This document shows, piece by piece, positions 16,151 through 24,053 of a DNA stretch of 47,051 bases (positions within the stretch are counted from its first letter, which is position 1; each line of letters opens with the position of its first letter). This stretch comes from Collinsella sp. Its GTDB lineage: Bacteria > Actinomycetota > Coriobacteriia > Coriobacteriales > Coriobacteriaceae. The DNA lies in NCBI GenBank assembly GCA_019414345.1, contig DXMF01000049.1, positions 1 to 47,051 on the forward strand. The letters run 5' to 3'. Both the position numbers and the translations under genes were made by a program. A model generated the notes under the pieces. That model was not told where the DNA came from and did not search any database. It saw only the letters and a list, made by a program, of their open reading frames with translations.

Positions 16151-17590
16151 CTAGTCCAGACGACGGGTCTGCGCTACGTGCTTGTACCAGTAGGCGCTTG
16201 CCTTGGGCGTGCGCTTCTGGGTTTCAAAGTCAACGTAGAAGAAGCCGTAACGCTTGTTGTAGCCATTGGTCCAGGAGAACTGATCCTGCAGGCTCCACAG
16301 GAAGTAGCCGCCCACGTTGACGCCCACCTCCATGGCCTTGAGCAACCAGCGTAGGTGTTGCTCGATGTAGTCGATGCGCGGCTGGTCGTCCACAAAGCCG
16401 TCTTTGTAGGGGTCCTTGTAGCCCATGCCGTTCTCGGTGATGAAGATCTGCTTGTAGTTGGGGTAGCGCTGCTTAATGTAGACGAGCAGATCGAACAGGC
16501 CTTCGGGATAGATGATCCAGTCCCAGTCGGTGGTGGGGACGCCGGGCTTGTTCACATGCTCGCCAATGCCCTTAACGCGCCAGCGGCCAGTGCCCTTCTC
16601 GCCCGTACCGTTGTGGTGCAGGTCGTTCTCGCCATCGTAGGCCTTCAAGAAGCGGCACTGGTAGTTGTTGACGCCCAGGTAGTCGTTGTAGAGCGCGGCC
16701 TCGCGCATGATTTCCAGATCCTCGTCTAGGATCTCGATGGTGCCGCCCGAGACGGCGGCCAGACGGTTGGCGCACTCGAGGGTGTCGGGCGCGTAGTCGC
16801 CGCGGAAGGTGGCGTCGAGCAAGAACTGGTTTTGCAGCACGTGCTCGTTGTTGGCGGCCTTGATGTCGGCGGGGTCGTTCTCGTTGAGCGGGTACTTAAA
16901 CTCCAGCGACTGGATGACGCCGATCTTGCCCTTAAAGCCGCCGTTGTGGAAGGCCAGCACGGCCTTGGCGTGGGCGAGCATCATGTTGTGCTCGCACTGG
17001 AAAGCCTCGGCCAGATGCGCCTTGACGCCACCGGGGAAGGTGCCCTCGATGTAGGTGTTGGAGGCGTCGGCCCAGATCTCGTTAAAGGTGAACCAATAGG
17101 TCACCTGGTCGGCGTACTCCTTAAAGCAGAAGGTGGCAAAGTCCACAAAGGCGTCGATGGTCTCGCGGTTGAGGAAGTCGCCCTTCTCAAAGAGGGACAG
17201 CGGCGTATCAAAGTGATGCAGCGTGACAAACGGCTCAACGTGGTGCTTGTGGCACTCGGCGAAGAGGTCGTGGTAGAACTGGACACCCTCGGGGTTGATT
17301 TCGCCGGTACCGTTGGGGAAGATGCGGCTCCAGGCGATGGAGAGGCGGATGCCGTTGATACCGAACTCCTCGCACAGCTCCAAGTCGACGGGGTACTGGT
17401 TGTAGAAGTCCGAAGCGGGATCGGGGGAAAAGCGCCCCTGGGCCTCCAAGAAGTCGTCCCAGGCGACTTTGCCCTTACCGTGGGTGCGGGTCTCGCCCTC
17501 TACCTGGTAAGCAGCAGTGGCGCCGCCAAAGACAAAGCCCTCGGGAAACTGCGCAGGCGGGTTGGTGACGCTAGCGGGGTTAACGGACAT
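16151..17590 (-). CDS. lacG: 6-phospho-beta-galactosidase (GH1), copy 3
   Basis: The 479-residue enzyme is close to copy 1 over its whole length. It shares the FVFGGATAAYQVEGETRTHGKG start, Glu in FTFNEIW (acid/base), Glu in FITENG (nucleophile), TTDWDWIIYPEGLFD, and QFSWTNGYNKRYG for phosphate binding. Asn-Glu and Ser-Trp-Lys-Tyr are all in place, so it should be active on 6-phospho-beta-galactosides. It is second in the operon, 66 bp behind lacE3, with a hairpin in the gap. The start at 17590 follows GGATCATC, a weak ribosome binding site. The pair of copies 1 and 3 probably reflects a duplication, and copy 2 is the outlier. Confidence 0.88.
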   Translation of the reverse strand: MSVNPASVTNPPAQFPEGFVFGGATAAYQVEGETRTHGKGKVAWDDFLEAQGRFSPDPASDFYNQYPVDLELCEEFGINGIRLSIAWSRIFPNGTGEINPEGVQFYHDLFAECHKHHVEPFVTLHHFDTPLSLFEKGDFLNRETIDAFVDFATFCFKEYADQVTYWFTFNEIWADASNTYIEGTFPGGVKAHLAEAFQCEHNMMLAHAKAVLAFHNGGFKGKIGVIQSLEFKYPLNENDPADIKAANNEHVLQNQFLLDATFRGDYAPDTLECANRLAAVSGGTIEILDEDLEIMREAALYNDYLGVNNYQCRFLKAYDGENDLHHNGTGEKGTGRWRVKGIGEHVNKPGVPTTDWDWIIYPEGLFDLLVYIKQRYPNYKQIFITENGMGYKDPYKDGFVDDQPRIDYIEQHLRWLLKAMEVGVNVGGYFLWSLQDQFSWTNGYNKRYGFFYVDFETQKRTPKASAYWYKHVAQTRRLD

Positions 17591-17614
17591 GATGATCCAA
17601 TCGTTTAAATCGAA

Positions 17615-17646
17615 GGACCAGCCGGTCTTGGATGGTCGGCTGGCCC
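17615..17646 (-). other. Intercistronic hairpin between lacE3 and lacG3
   Basis: The arms GGACCAGCCG (17615-17624) and CGGCTGGCCC (17637-17646) pair with one mismatch. It takes the same position as the hairpins in the other two lac modules, although the sequences differ. Confidence 0.5.
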
Positions 17647-17656
17647 TGAGCGTTAC

Positions 17657-19423
17657 TTACTTCGAAAGCTGCTCGGAGACGAAGGCGAGAGACTTATCGC
17701 CGTTCTGGGAGAGCTCGATATACTGCTTGCCACGGCAGGCGACGCACTTGTTGCCCACGCGCTCGCAGTCCTTCTGCAGGTCGGCCAAGTAGCTGGCAGC
17801 CTGCGGGGCCAGGACGACCAGGTCAAAGTCGGGGAGCATGTCGACGTGGTTACCATATGCCTCGGCAGCGGTCTCAAGATTGATGCCGCGCTCCTTGGCG
17901 GCCTTGGCCAGCGCGTTGGCGAGCAGGCCCGAGGTTCCGCCACCCTGGCAGAGCACGAGTACGCGCTTGCCGTTGAGGTCGCTGGCGGTCGTTGCCTCAG
18001 TGGCGACAGCGGCGGGGGCGTCGGCCTTCACGGCCTCGGCAGCAGCGCCGGCGGCAACGCTCTTGGCGTCAGCCTTGCCCTGGAAGGCATCGCTGAGCTT
18101 GGCGGCCTTCTCGGCGTTCTTGGCGGCGAGCTCCTCTTGGGAAATCTCGGCCTCCTCGGCGCACTTCTGGGCGTCATAGGCACGGAAGAACGGGTAGTAC
18201 AGAACGAAGTCGACGACCAGGATAAGGGCGAGCATCACAAAGGCGAGCGGCTGGAAGCCCAGGCCCATGATGGTGCCGATGGGGCCGGGGACAGTCCAGG
18301 GCAGGGTGTACATAAAGCCGTTCATGCCCAAGAAGTCGATAAAGATCTTGAGGATCCAGATGTTGGCGATCGGGGCAAAGACAAACGGGACAAAGAAGAC
18401 GGGGTTGAGCACGATGGGTGCGGCGAACAGCAGCGGCTCGTTGACGGCAAAGCACACGGGAACGATAGCGGCCTTACCGACGGCGCGCATCTCCTGGGAC
18501 TTGGCCAGGAAGCAGAACATAAAGACCAGGACGAGCGTGGCGCCGGTGCCGCCCATGCAGACGACGAAGTACTGGGCACCCTGGGTCAGGACAGCGGAAG
18601 CGTGCTGGCCAGCCTGGAACGCAGCCAGGTTGTCGGTCATGTTGGCAACGAGGGCGGCGGCGATGGCGGGCTCGACGATCGAGGGGCCGTGGACGCCCAC
18701 GAACCAGAACAGGCTCATGGCGCCGTAGATCACAGCGAGGCCGATGTAGCCATCGGCAGCGGTGAACAGGGGCTGGAACACCTGGATGACGCCCTGGGCA
18801 AAGCAGAAGCCAAAAGCAGCGCGGAAGACGATGTCAAAGATCCAAAAGACGGTGATGCAGACGGAGAAGGGGATGATGTCCTTAAAGGTCTGCGAGATGT
18901 TGGGCGGGACCTGCTCGGGCATCTTGACGGTGATGTTGCGCTTAATGAAGAACTTGTAGATGATGCCGGTCACAAACGCAGCGATGAAAGCGGTCAGCAG
19001 GCCCTTGGAACCAAGGTAGGTGGTGTTGAAGCCGCTGGCGGCGTCCGTGGCGATGGTGTCGCTCGAAAGGAGCAAGAAGCCGATGATGGCCGCGCACATG
19101 CACGAGATGAAGTTGATCTGGTTGTTCTTGGGCAGATCGCGGTTCTGAGCGTCGGCGAAGTGCTTGGCCGTGGTGGCGGCGCAGGCGATGGCCAGGATGC
19201 CCATGGAGTAGTTGTAGCACTTCCACAGGGCGTTGTTGATGTCATCGGGCCAGTAGAAACCCCAGATGTTGGGGACCGAGGCTACCAGGCAGAAGATGGA
19301 CGAGAAGATGATGATGGGGATGACGGAGATAAAGCCGTCGCGGATCGCCTTGAGGTACTTGTTGCGGGCGATCGCGTTGAAAAAGGGCTGGCCCTTTTCG
19401 ATGATGGCGATGAGTTGCTCCAT
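17657..19423 (-). CDS. lacE: PTS lactose-type EIICB permease, copy 3 (divergent EIIB)
   Basis: The 588-residue EIIC-EIIB fusion has FWFVGVHGPSIV and FAVNEPLLFAAP in the EIIC part (about residues 1-430), a long Ala/Lys-rich linker with possible helical character, and an EIIB domain with Cys492 in VLVLCQGGGTSGLL. It differs from copies 1 and 2 in three ways: Gln-Gly-Gly replaces Ala-Gly-Ala after the active Cys, two or three further Cys occur near the C-terminus (KDCERVGNKCVAC), and the first part of EIIC is quite different (IWGFYWPDDINNALWKCYN). It is therefore a separate lineage, perhaps with another substrate. The start at 19423 follows AGGAGC. Operators for LacI-3 lie about 60 bp upstream. 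Confidence 0.88.
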   Translation of the reverse strand: MEQLIAIIEKGQPFFNAIARNKYLKAIRDGFISVIPIIIFSSIFCLVASVPNIWGFYWPDDINNALWKCYNYSMGILAIACAATTAKHFADAQNRDLPKNNQINFISCMCAAIIGFLLLSSDTIATDAASGFNTTYLGSKGLLTAFIAAFVTGIIYKFFIKRNITVKMPEQVPPNISQTFKDIIPFSVCITVFWIFDIVFRAAFGFCFAQGVIQVFQPLFTAADGYIGLAVIYGAMSLFWFVGVHGPSIVEPAIAAALVANMTDNLAAFQAGQHASAVLTQGAQYFVVCMGGTGATLVLVFMFCFLAKSQEMRAVGKAAIVPVCFAVNEPLLFAAPIVLNPVFFVPFVFAPIANIWILKIFIDFLGMNGFMYTLPWTVPGPIGTIMGLGFQPLAFVMLALILVVDFVLYYPFFRAYDAQKCAEEAEISQEELAAKNAEKAAKLSDAFQGKADAKSVAAGAAAEAVKADAPAAVATEATTASDLNGKRVLVLCQGGGTSGLLANALAKAAKERGINLETAAEAYGNHVDMLPDFDLVVLAPQAASYLADLQKDCERVGNKCVACRGKQYIELSQNGDKSLAFVSEQLSK

Positions 19424-19483
19424 GCAATGCTCCTAAGAGTCGGTGGGTTAGCAACGATGGTAGCTTTTGGCGTTCGGTTGCCA

Positions 19484-19768
19484 AAATGTTGACGTTGCCA
19501 TTTTGCGACACAAAAAAAGACGCGAACCGGTGGTTCCTGTGCCTGCGAACCGTCGATTCCTTACGCGTAAACATTTGAGCCGCCCGGTGGCTCTGTGTTT
19601 GTACAATGGCAACGTTAACATTTGGGCGCCAAAAGCCGTTCGGGGAAACAAAAATGTCGGTGAACGGTAGGTTTTGGGTGGTGAGCGTATGGTGGGGGAG
19701 GCGTTAGATATACTTGAAGACGCTTCATTTGACTGCGTAGGGTGCCACCAATGGCATCGTTGACATAG
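19484..19768. promoter_or_regulatory. lacE3-lacI3 divergent region with three LacI-3 operators
   Basis: Three CG-centred LacI sites are visible: 19484-19503 (core TGTTGACGTTGCCA), 19604-19623 (TGGCAACGTTAACA) and 19749-19768 (TGGCATCGTTGACA). They share the TGGCAAC half-site and sit near lacE3, in the middle, and just before lacI3. CGGTGAACGG (19658-19667) belongs to the CCGTNNACGG-like family. No gene is supported in this 357-bp gap. Confidence 0.8.
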
Positions 19769-19780
19769 AAAGATCGACCT

Positions 19781-20785
19781 ATGGCCGCTGTTAAAAAATC
19801 GGTATCCGTCAAAGACGTGGCGCGCCTCGCGGGCGTCTCGGAGCAGACGGTCTCGCGCACCGTGCACGATTCGCCCAGTGTGCGCCCCGAGACCAAGGAA
19901 CGCGTGCGTGCCGCCATGCGCGAGCTGGGGTATCGCCCCAATTTCGCCGGTCGATCGCTGCGCCGTGGCAAGTTTAAGACCGTCGGCGTCGCCATGTTCA
20001 ACATTACCGGTACCGGCAACCTCGACCGTATGGAGGGCTTTGCCGCCGCGGCCGACAAACATGGCTATGCCATCACCCTCACTAAAGTAGATGGACATCC
20101 CTATACCCTCGAGAGCGCATCGTCGCGTATGAGCGCGCTGCCGGTAGACGGCATGGTCGTGATCATGAACCGCATGCCGGCGGACTTTGGCACCTTTGAG
20201 CCGCTGCCCGGCATGCAGACGGTGCTCGTTACCATGCTGGAGCACCCGCTCTGTTCAACGGTCGATAACGACCAGTTCGATTGCTCGCGCCAGGTGGTCG
20301 AGTACTTGCTGGGGCGGGGGCACAAAACCGTGCACTTTATTTCGTGTCCCGAGCGCTCGCTTTCGGGCATGCGGCGCGAGGAAGGCTGGCGCGAGACATT
20401 GCGTGCGCATGGCATTGAGCCGCCGCGACTCGTCCGTGGGGATTGGACGGCACAGAGCGGATATGCCGCAGGCCAGGCTCTGGCGGATGATCCGACCTGT
20501 ACGGCCATCTATGCCTCCAACGATGCCATGGCATATGGCTGCATCCGTGGGCTCGAGTCGCGCGGAAAGCGTGTGCCCCAGGACGTGAGCGTGGTGGGTG
20601 TTGATGACAGCCTGGGCGATATCGTGCCCGATTGTCGCCTGACCACGGTGCGCTTTGACAACAAGCGCGTCGGCATGTGGGCGGTTGACAAGATTGCCGG
20701 CGCCGAGGGCGTTGCGCCCGGTGTGGAGCACATGCTGTTTCCGGGCGTGCTCGTCGAGGGCGATACGGTGCGCGATTGGCGCTAG
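19781..20785 (+). CDS. LacI-family repressor 3
   Basis: The 334-residue repressor starts at an ATG with a weak ribosome binding site. The helix-turn-helix is SVKDVARLAGVSEQTVSRTVHDSPSV, the hinge is NFAGRSLRRGKF, and the sensor domain has CSTVDNDQFD, DWTAQSGYAAG, ASNDAMAYG and VSVVGVDDSLGD. The recognition helix opens with Glu-Gln, unlike its paralogues, and the associated operators carry TGGCAAC. Targets are probably lacE3-lacG3 and itself. The middle of the protein (TGTGNLDRMEGFAAAADKHGYAITL) is close to repressors 2 and 4, which points to a shared origin by duplication. Confidence 0.88.
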   Translation: MAAVKKSVSVKDVARLAGVSEQTVSRTVHDSPSVRPETKERVRAAMRELGYRPNFAGRSLRRGKFKTVGVAMFNITGTGNLDRMEGFAAAADKHGYAITLTKVDGHPYTLESASSRMSALPVDGMVVIMNRMPADFGTFEPLPGMQTVLVTMLEHPLCSTVDNDQFDCSRQVVEYLLGRGHKTVHFISCPERSLSGMRREEGWRETLRAHGIEPPRLVRGDWTAQSGYAAGQALADDPTCTAIYASNDAMAYGCIRGLESRGKRVPQDVSVVGVDDSLGDIVPDCRLTTVRFDNKRVGMWAVDKIAGAEGVAPGVEHMLFPGVLVEGDTVRDWR

Positions 20786-20816
20786 GGCGCGGGTCTGTTT
20801 GGGTTTCCGCTAATTG

Positions 20817-20915
20817 TGTTCGATATTGTTCAGATTGGTTTAAAAACCGTTCACGGACGAAAAGTGACCGTTCATAGCTCGAAATTACGTTTTACGCTGT
20901 TCTTTTTTGTTTGAA
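20817..20915 (+). promoter_or_regulatory. lacF upstream region with shared motifs
   Basis: The region holds TGTTCGATATTGTTCAGA (20817-20834), a perfect CCGTTCACGG palindrome (20847-20856) followed by a half-copy ACCGTTCA, and TGTTCTTTTTTGTTTGAA (20898-20915). The first and third match the motif in the lacR promoter. No LacI-type operator with a central CG palindrome is seen, so lacF is probably under the shared regulators rather than any one LacI. Confidence 0.5.
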
Positions 20916-20999
20916 TGTTATTGTTTCTGTCATACACAACGCAGCGCGTATGCCCGGACGCGATGCTCTCCATTGGTTCATATGTGAAAGGAACGCAAT

Positions 21000-21338
21000 A
21001 TGGCAACCAAAGAAGAAATCTCGATGGTTGGATTCGAGATTGTCGCATATGCAGGTGACGCCCAGACCGATCTGCTTGCAGCGCTCGATGCTGCTCGCGA
21101 GGGTGACTTTGAGAAGGCCGAACAGCTGCACAAGGATGCCAGCGATGCGCTCATCGGTGCCCACGACACGCAGACCAAGCTGCTTTCGCAGGAGGCCGGC
21201 GGTGGCGAGATGGAGATGACCTTCATCATGGCTCACGCTCAGGACACTCTCATGACCACTATGATTCTGGAGAAGCAGGCCCGCTTTACCATCGATGCCT
21301 ACAAGCGCATCGCCGAGCTCGAGGCCAAGCTCGCCTAA
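21000..21338 (+). CDS. lacF: PTS lactose-type EIIA
   Basis: The 112-residue cytoplasmic protein hands phosphate from HPr to the EIIB domains. The family pattern is clear: GFEIVAYAGDAQTDLLAAL at the start, ALIGAHDTQTKLL in the middle, and the phosphorylated His79 in MTFIMAHAQDTLMTTMI. The length is typical of LacF. A strong AAAGGA ribosome binding site precedes the ATG, and a terminator follows at once, so it is transcribed alone. It is the only EIIA among three EIICB proteins in the window. It therefore probably serves all three, unless others lie elsewhere in the genome. Confidence 0.93.
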   Translation: MATKEEISMVGFEIVAYAGDAQTDLLAALDAAREGDFEKAEQLHKDASDALIGAHDTQTKLLSQEAGGGEMEMTFIMAHAQDTLMTTMILEKQARFTIDAYKRIAELEAKLA

Positions 21339-21366
21339 CCCTTTTTGCGCAACTCAGTTCCCTTCC

Positions 21367-21400
21367 AAAAGCCCTGCCACTACCCGCGGCAGGGCTTTTT
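21367..21400 (+). terminator. lacF terminator
   Basis: AAAAGCCCTGCC (21367-21378) pairs with the arm around 21388-21395 and is followed by TTTTT, 29 bases after the lacF stop. Confidence 0.85.
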
Positions 21401-21413
21401 CTGTCCTCCTCCA

Positions 21414-21480
21414 AGTTGCGGTGAAATAGGGACTGAATAGGGGCCGGCGGGCACAAAACAATCCCTATTCCACCGCAACT
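21414..21480. repeat. Long intergenic hairpin
   Basis: AGTTGCGGTGAAATAGGGA near 21414 pairs with TCCCTATTCCACCGCAACT ending at 21480, a stem of about 19 bp with one G-T mismatch. It lies between the lacF terminator and the promoter of the next gene. It may belong to the same loose family of GGGAC-containing palindromes as 33293-33335. Confidence 0.6.
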
Positions 21481-21596
21481 CATCCGGAGGTAGTCATTGG
21501 GGACAGTCTTGGTGCGCACCGTTGTCCTCCCGTTCGATTTTTGCTCGGTGGGTATACTTCCATCCGCAATACAGGCCGGAATGAGGAGGTATCCAA

Positions 21597-22610
21597 ATGC
21601 CGGACAACGGATTGATTCAAAAGAAAGACGCGCATGAGATGGCTCATGGGCGTCCTGTCCAGATAACCGAGCATACGACGGTAACCGAGCTGCAGCCCAG
21701 TCTGTCCGATGTCGTGTGCGCAAACAAAAAGCTGCAGATTGGCTTTATCGTTGCGCTCGTGGTACTAGCGCTGTTGTCGGGCTTTGTAGCTCGTCCGCAT
21801 TTTGCCGATACCAAGACCTGGGACTCCACCATCGAGGTCATCGATCAAAAGAAAGGTAACGTACTGGCGCTCACGACCTCGTGCGTGGCGCTGTCTGCGG
21901 GCATTACCGCGCTGCCGGGTGATACGGGAACGCCGGTTGCCGAGCAGCTCGCACAGCTTTCGGGCAACCTTGGTATCGTGCTTGCCGTGCTATACCTAGA
22001 GAAATATTTGCTCACGATTTTGTGGTCGGTTGGCCTGGGCATCTTAATCCCGTTTGCGTTGGTGCTCTTTGCGGTGTCGCTCGGCATTCACGGGCGCTGG
22101 AGCACGAGCGCTGTCCTGCGCCGTGTGGCGACGCGCGTACTGGTGGTTGCCGTGATCGGCATGGCGCTCGTGCCCGCGAGCGTATGGGTGTCGCAGAAGG
22201 TCGACGAAACGTATCGAGTGAGCATCGAGGCGGCCGAGCAAAAGGCGACTGACGCTGCGGGTGCGGCAGATGGCGACAGCTCCAAAACAAGCAAGAAAAA
22301 GACCGAGTCCACAGAGTCCAAGAATGTGCTTGAGCAGCTTGCCGATGGTGCCTCGAGCCTGGTCACGTCGGTGACCAGCGGTGCCAAGCAGATGACCGAT
22401 GAAATTGTTCAGCAGGTGACCGATCTGATCGAAGGTGTCATCGTGATGATCGTGACTTCGTGCGTTATCCCGCTGCTGGTCCTCGCGGCGTTTTTGTGGC
22501 TGGGGCACGTGCTGCTGGGGATTGATATTTCCGGCCCGGCGAACTATTTGACGGGCCGCTTTCTGAGTGCTCCGTCCAAGCATGCCAAGAAGGGCAGGCA
22601 GTCTGAGTAG
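21597..22610 (+). CDS. Polytopic membrane protein of unknown function
   Basis: The product has 337 residues and an AGGAGG ribosome binding site. I do not recognise a family. Visible features are a charged N-terminus, hydrophobic segments at about residues 47-66, 123-162 (probably two), 178-195 and 285-312, and a hydrophilic region at about 203-245 rich in Lys, Ser, Thr and Glu. Next comes an amphipathic stretch (NVLEQLADGASSLVTSVTSGAKQMTDEIVQQVTDLIEG), then the last membrane segment and a basic C-terminus. It lies between lacF and lacA but has its own promoter region and terminator (22645-22679), so a role in sugar metabolism is not implied. Confidence 0.75.
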   Translation: MPDNGLIQKKDAHEMAHGRPVQITEHTTVTELQPSLSDVVCANKKLQIGFIVALVVLALLSGFVARPHFADTKTWDSTIEVIDQKKGNVLALTTSCVALSAGITALPGDTGTPVAEQLAQLSGNLGIVLAVLYLEKYLLTILWSVGLGILIPFALVLFAVSLGIHGRWSTSAVLRRVATRVLVVAVIGMALVPASVWVSQKVDETYRVSIEAAEQKATDAAGAADGDSSKTSKKKTESTESKNVLEQLADGASSLVTSVTSGAKQMTDEIVQQVTDLIEGVIVMIVTSCVIPLLVLAAFLWLGHVLLGIDISGPANYLTGRFLSAPSKHAKKGRQSE

Positions 22611-22644
22611 GCGGCAAAGCGTTCTTTGGAAGATTAACCGTAAG

Positions 22645-22679
22645 AAGGGCGGCCGAGACACGTTCTCGGCCGCCCTTTT
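22645..22679 (+). terminator. Rho-independent terminator
   Basis: AAGGGCGGCCGAGA pairs with TCTCGGCCGCCCTT and is followed by a short T-run. It closes the membrane-protein gene. Confidence 0.85.
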
Positions 22680-22735
22680 GTTTGTTGAATACGCGGTCGC
22701 TACGTCCGCGCCGGGCTCAAACGGTCAGCAATCAT

Positions 22736-22823
22736 CCGTAAACGGTATTTGCTCAAAAAAGAACAAAGATAAACAAATAGTTGTTGCAGTTTATGTTCGA
22801 ATGTGTTCAAATAAACATGAACA
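22736..22823 (+). promoter_or_regulatory. lacA operon control region with shared motifs
   Basis: CCGTAAACGG (22736-22745) is a perfect member of the CCGTNNACGG family. TGTTCGAATGTGTTCAAA (22794-22811) overlaps an inverted match (22806-22823) to the 18-base motif of the lacR and lacF promoters. This suggests that the central tagatose pathway, lacF and lacR form one regulon. Confidence 0.5.
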
Positions 22824-22917
22824 GTGAAGAACCGCACATTCAGATGCCCGGACCTGAATGCGATTCAACACTTCCAAACAGAAACTACGCACCTGCGTAT
22901 CTCTCAAGGAGGATGTC

Positions 22918-23346
22918 ATGAGGGTTGTAATCGCTTCCGATGCCGACGGTATGTCGATGAAGGAGTCCATCAAGGAGATGCTCATCGCCGACGGTCACGA
23001 GGTCGTCGACTATTCCGAGACCCCTGCCGCGGACTTTGTCGATTCCGCGACCGCCGTTGCCAAGGACCTGCTGGAGCACAAGGATTCCCAGGGCTTCGCA
23101 TTCGATAAGTACGGCGTCGGCTCCTATATGGCCGCCGTCAAGATCAAGGGCATGGTCGTCGCCAACATTTCCGACGAGCGTTCCGCTTACATGACCCGCG
23201 AGCACAACGGCTCGCGCATGGTCACCATGGGCCCGGGCGTTGTGGGCACCGAGGTCGCTAAGAAGATCGCCCGTGAGTTCCTGCGTGCCCAGTACGCCGG
23301 CGGCCGTCACCAGATCCGTGTCGACATGCTCAACAAGATGGCCTAA
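22918..23346 (+). CDS. lacA: Galactose-6-phosphate isomerase subunit LacA
   Basis: The 142-residue subunit matches LacA in length and in the start MRVVIASDADGMSMKESIKEML. LacA and LacB together convert galactose-6-phosphate to tagatose-6-phosphate in the cytoplasm. DGHEVVDYSETPAADFVDSA and SDERSAYMTREHNG are family-like segments of the RpiB/LacAB fold. The ATG at 22918 has AAGGAGGATGTC upstream; the longer frame from 22858 lacks a better signal. lacB follows 63 bp downstream, then lacX and lacC. LacA subunits generally lack the catalytic Cys found in LacB-like proteins, and none is visible here either. Confidence 0.93.
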   Translation: MRVVIASDADGMSMKESIKEMLIADGHEVVDYSETPAADFVDSATAVAKDLLEHKDSQGFAFDKYGVGSYMAAVKIKGMVVANISDERSAYMTREHNGSRMVTMGPGVVGTEVAKKIAREFLRAQYAGGRHQIRVDMLNKMA

Positions 23347-23409
23347 CGAGAGCCACCGAGAACTCGAACTTCTACCTCAACTTGTGAATTCAGACGAAAG
23401 GACGTTCTG

Positions 23410-23934
23410 ATGAAGAAGACCATCGCAATCGGTTGCGACCATATCGTTACGGACGAGAAGATCTATCTGGCCGACCGCCTGGAGCAGGCTGGCTACAAGG
23501 TGCTCGACTGCGGCACCTACAGCCACACCCGTACGCACTATCCCATCTACGGTAAGGCCGTGGGCGAGGCTGTTGCCAGCGGCAAGGCCGACTTTGGCGT
23601 GGCCCTGTGCGGCACCGGCATCGGCATCACCAACGCCGTCAACAAGGTTCCCGGCGCCCGCTGCGCCCTGGTCCGCGACATGACCTCTGCCCTGTATGCC
23701 CGTCGCGAGCTCAACGCCAACATCGTGGGCTTTGGCGGCAAGATTACCGGCGAGTTCCTGATGGCCGATATCATGCTTGCCTTCCTGGAGGAGCCCTACG
23801 AGAAGACCCCCGAGCACGACGCCCTGATCGCCAAGATCGATGCCTGCAATAAGGCCGACGCCGAGGCTCAGGCTGACCCGCACTTCTTTGACGAGTTCTT
23901 GGAGAAGTGGGACCGCGGCGAATACCATGATTAG
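23410..23934 (+). CDS. lacB: Galactose-6-phosphate isomerase subunit LacB
   Basis: The 174-residue protein begins MKKTIAIGCDHIVTDEKIYLADRL and has the RpiB-type motif DFGVALCGTGIGITNAVNKVPGARCALV. The Cys there is the expected catalytic residue and the following loop binds the sugar phosphate. A C-terminal extension (HFFDEFLEKWDRGEYHD) is typical of LacB. GAAAGGA stands upstream of the ATG. It pairs with LacA in a heteromeric isomerase. A GC-rich hairpin with T-run follows (23967-24005) and may reduce expression of lacX and lacC. Confidence 0.94.
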   Translation: MKKTIAIGCDHIVTDEKIYLADRLEQAGYKVLDCGTYSHTRTHYPIYGKAVGEAVASGKADFGVALCGTGIGITNAVNKVPGARCALVRDMTSALYARRELNANIVGFGGKITGEFLMADIMLAFLEEPYEKTPEHDALIAKIDACNKADAEAQADPHFFDEFLEKWDRGEYHD

Positions 23935-23966
23935 CGGGTATCCGGCGTAATTAACTAGTCCGTTGA

Positions 23967-24005
23967 CGGCTCGCGTTTCTGTGAGGGGGCGCGGGCCGGT
24001 TTTCT
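23967..24005 (+). terminator. Intercistronic attenuator between lacB and lacX
   Basis: CGGCTCGCG (23967-23975) pairs with CGCGGGCCG (23990-23998), allowing a G-U pair, and GTTTTCT follows. It may partly terminate the lacAB transcript. Confidence 0.55.
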
Positions 24006-24053
24006 ATCAGCCCTATTGACTTGGCGGGCTGTCGTAAGAAAGGGAAGGCTCCT

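Noticed and set aside
17846..19492. Long plus-strand open frame (548 codons) opposite lacE3
   Set aside because: It mirrors the codons of the EIICB gene on the other strand, is full of Gly/Asp/Val/Glu repeats typical of antisense frames in GC-rich genes, and lacks any domain. The minus strand has clear PTS motifs.
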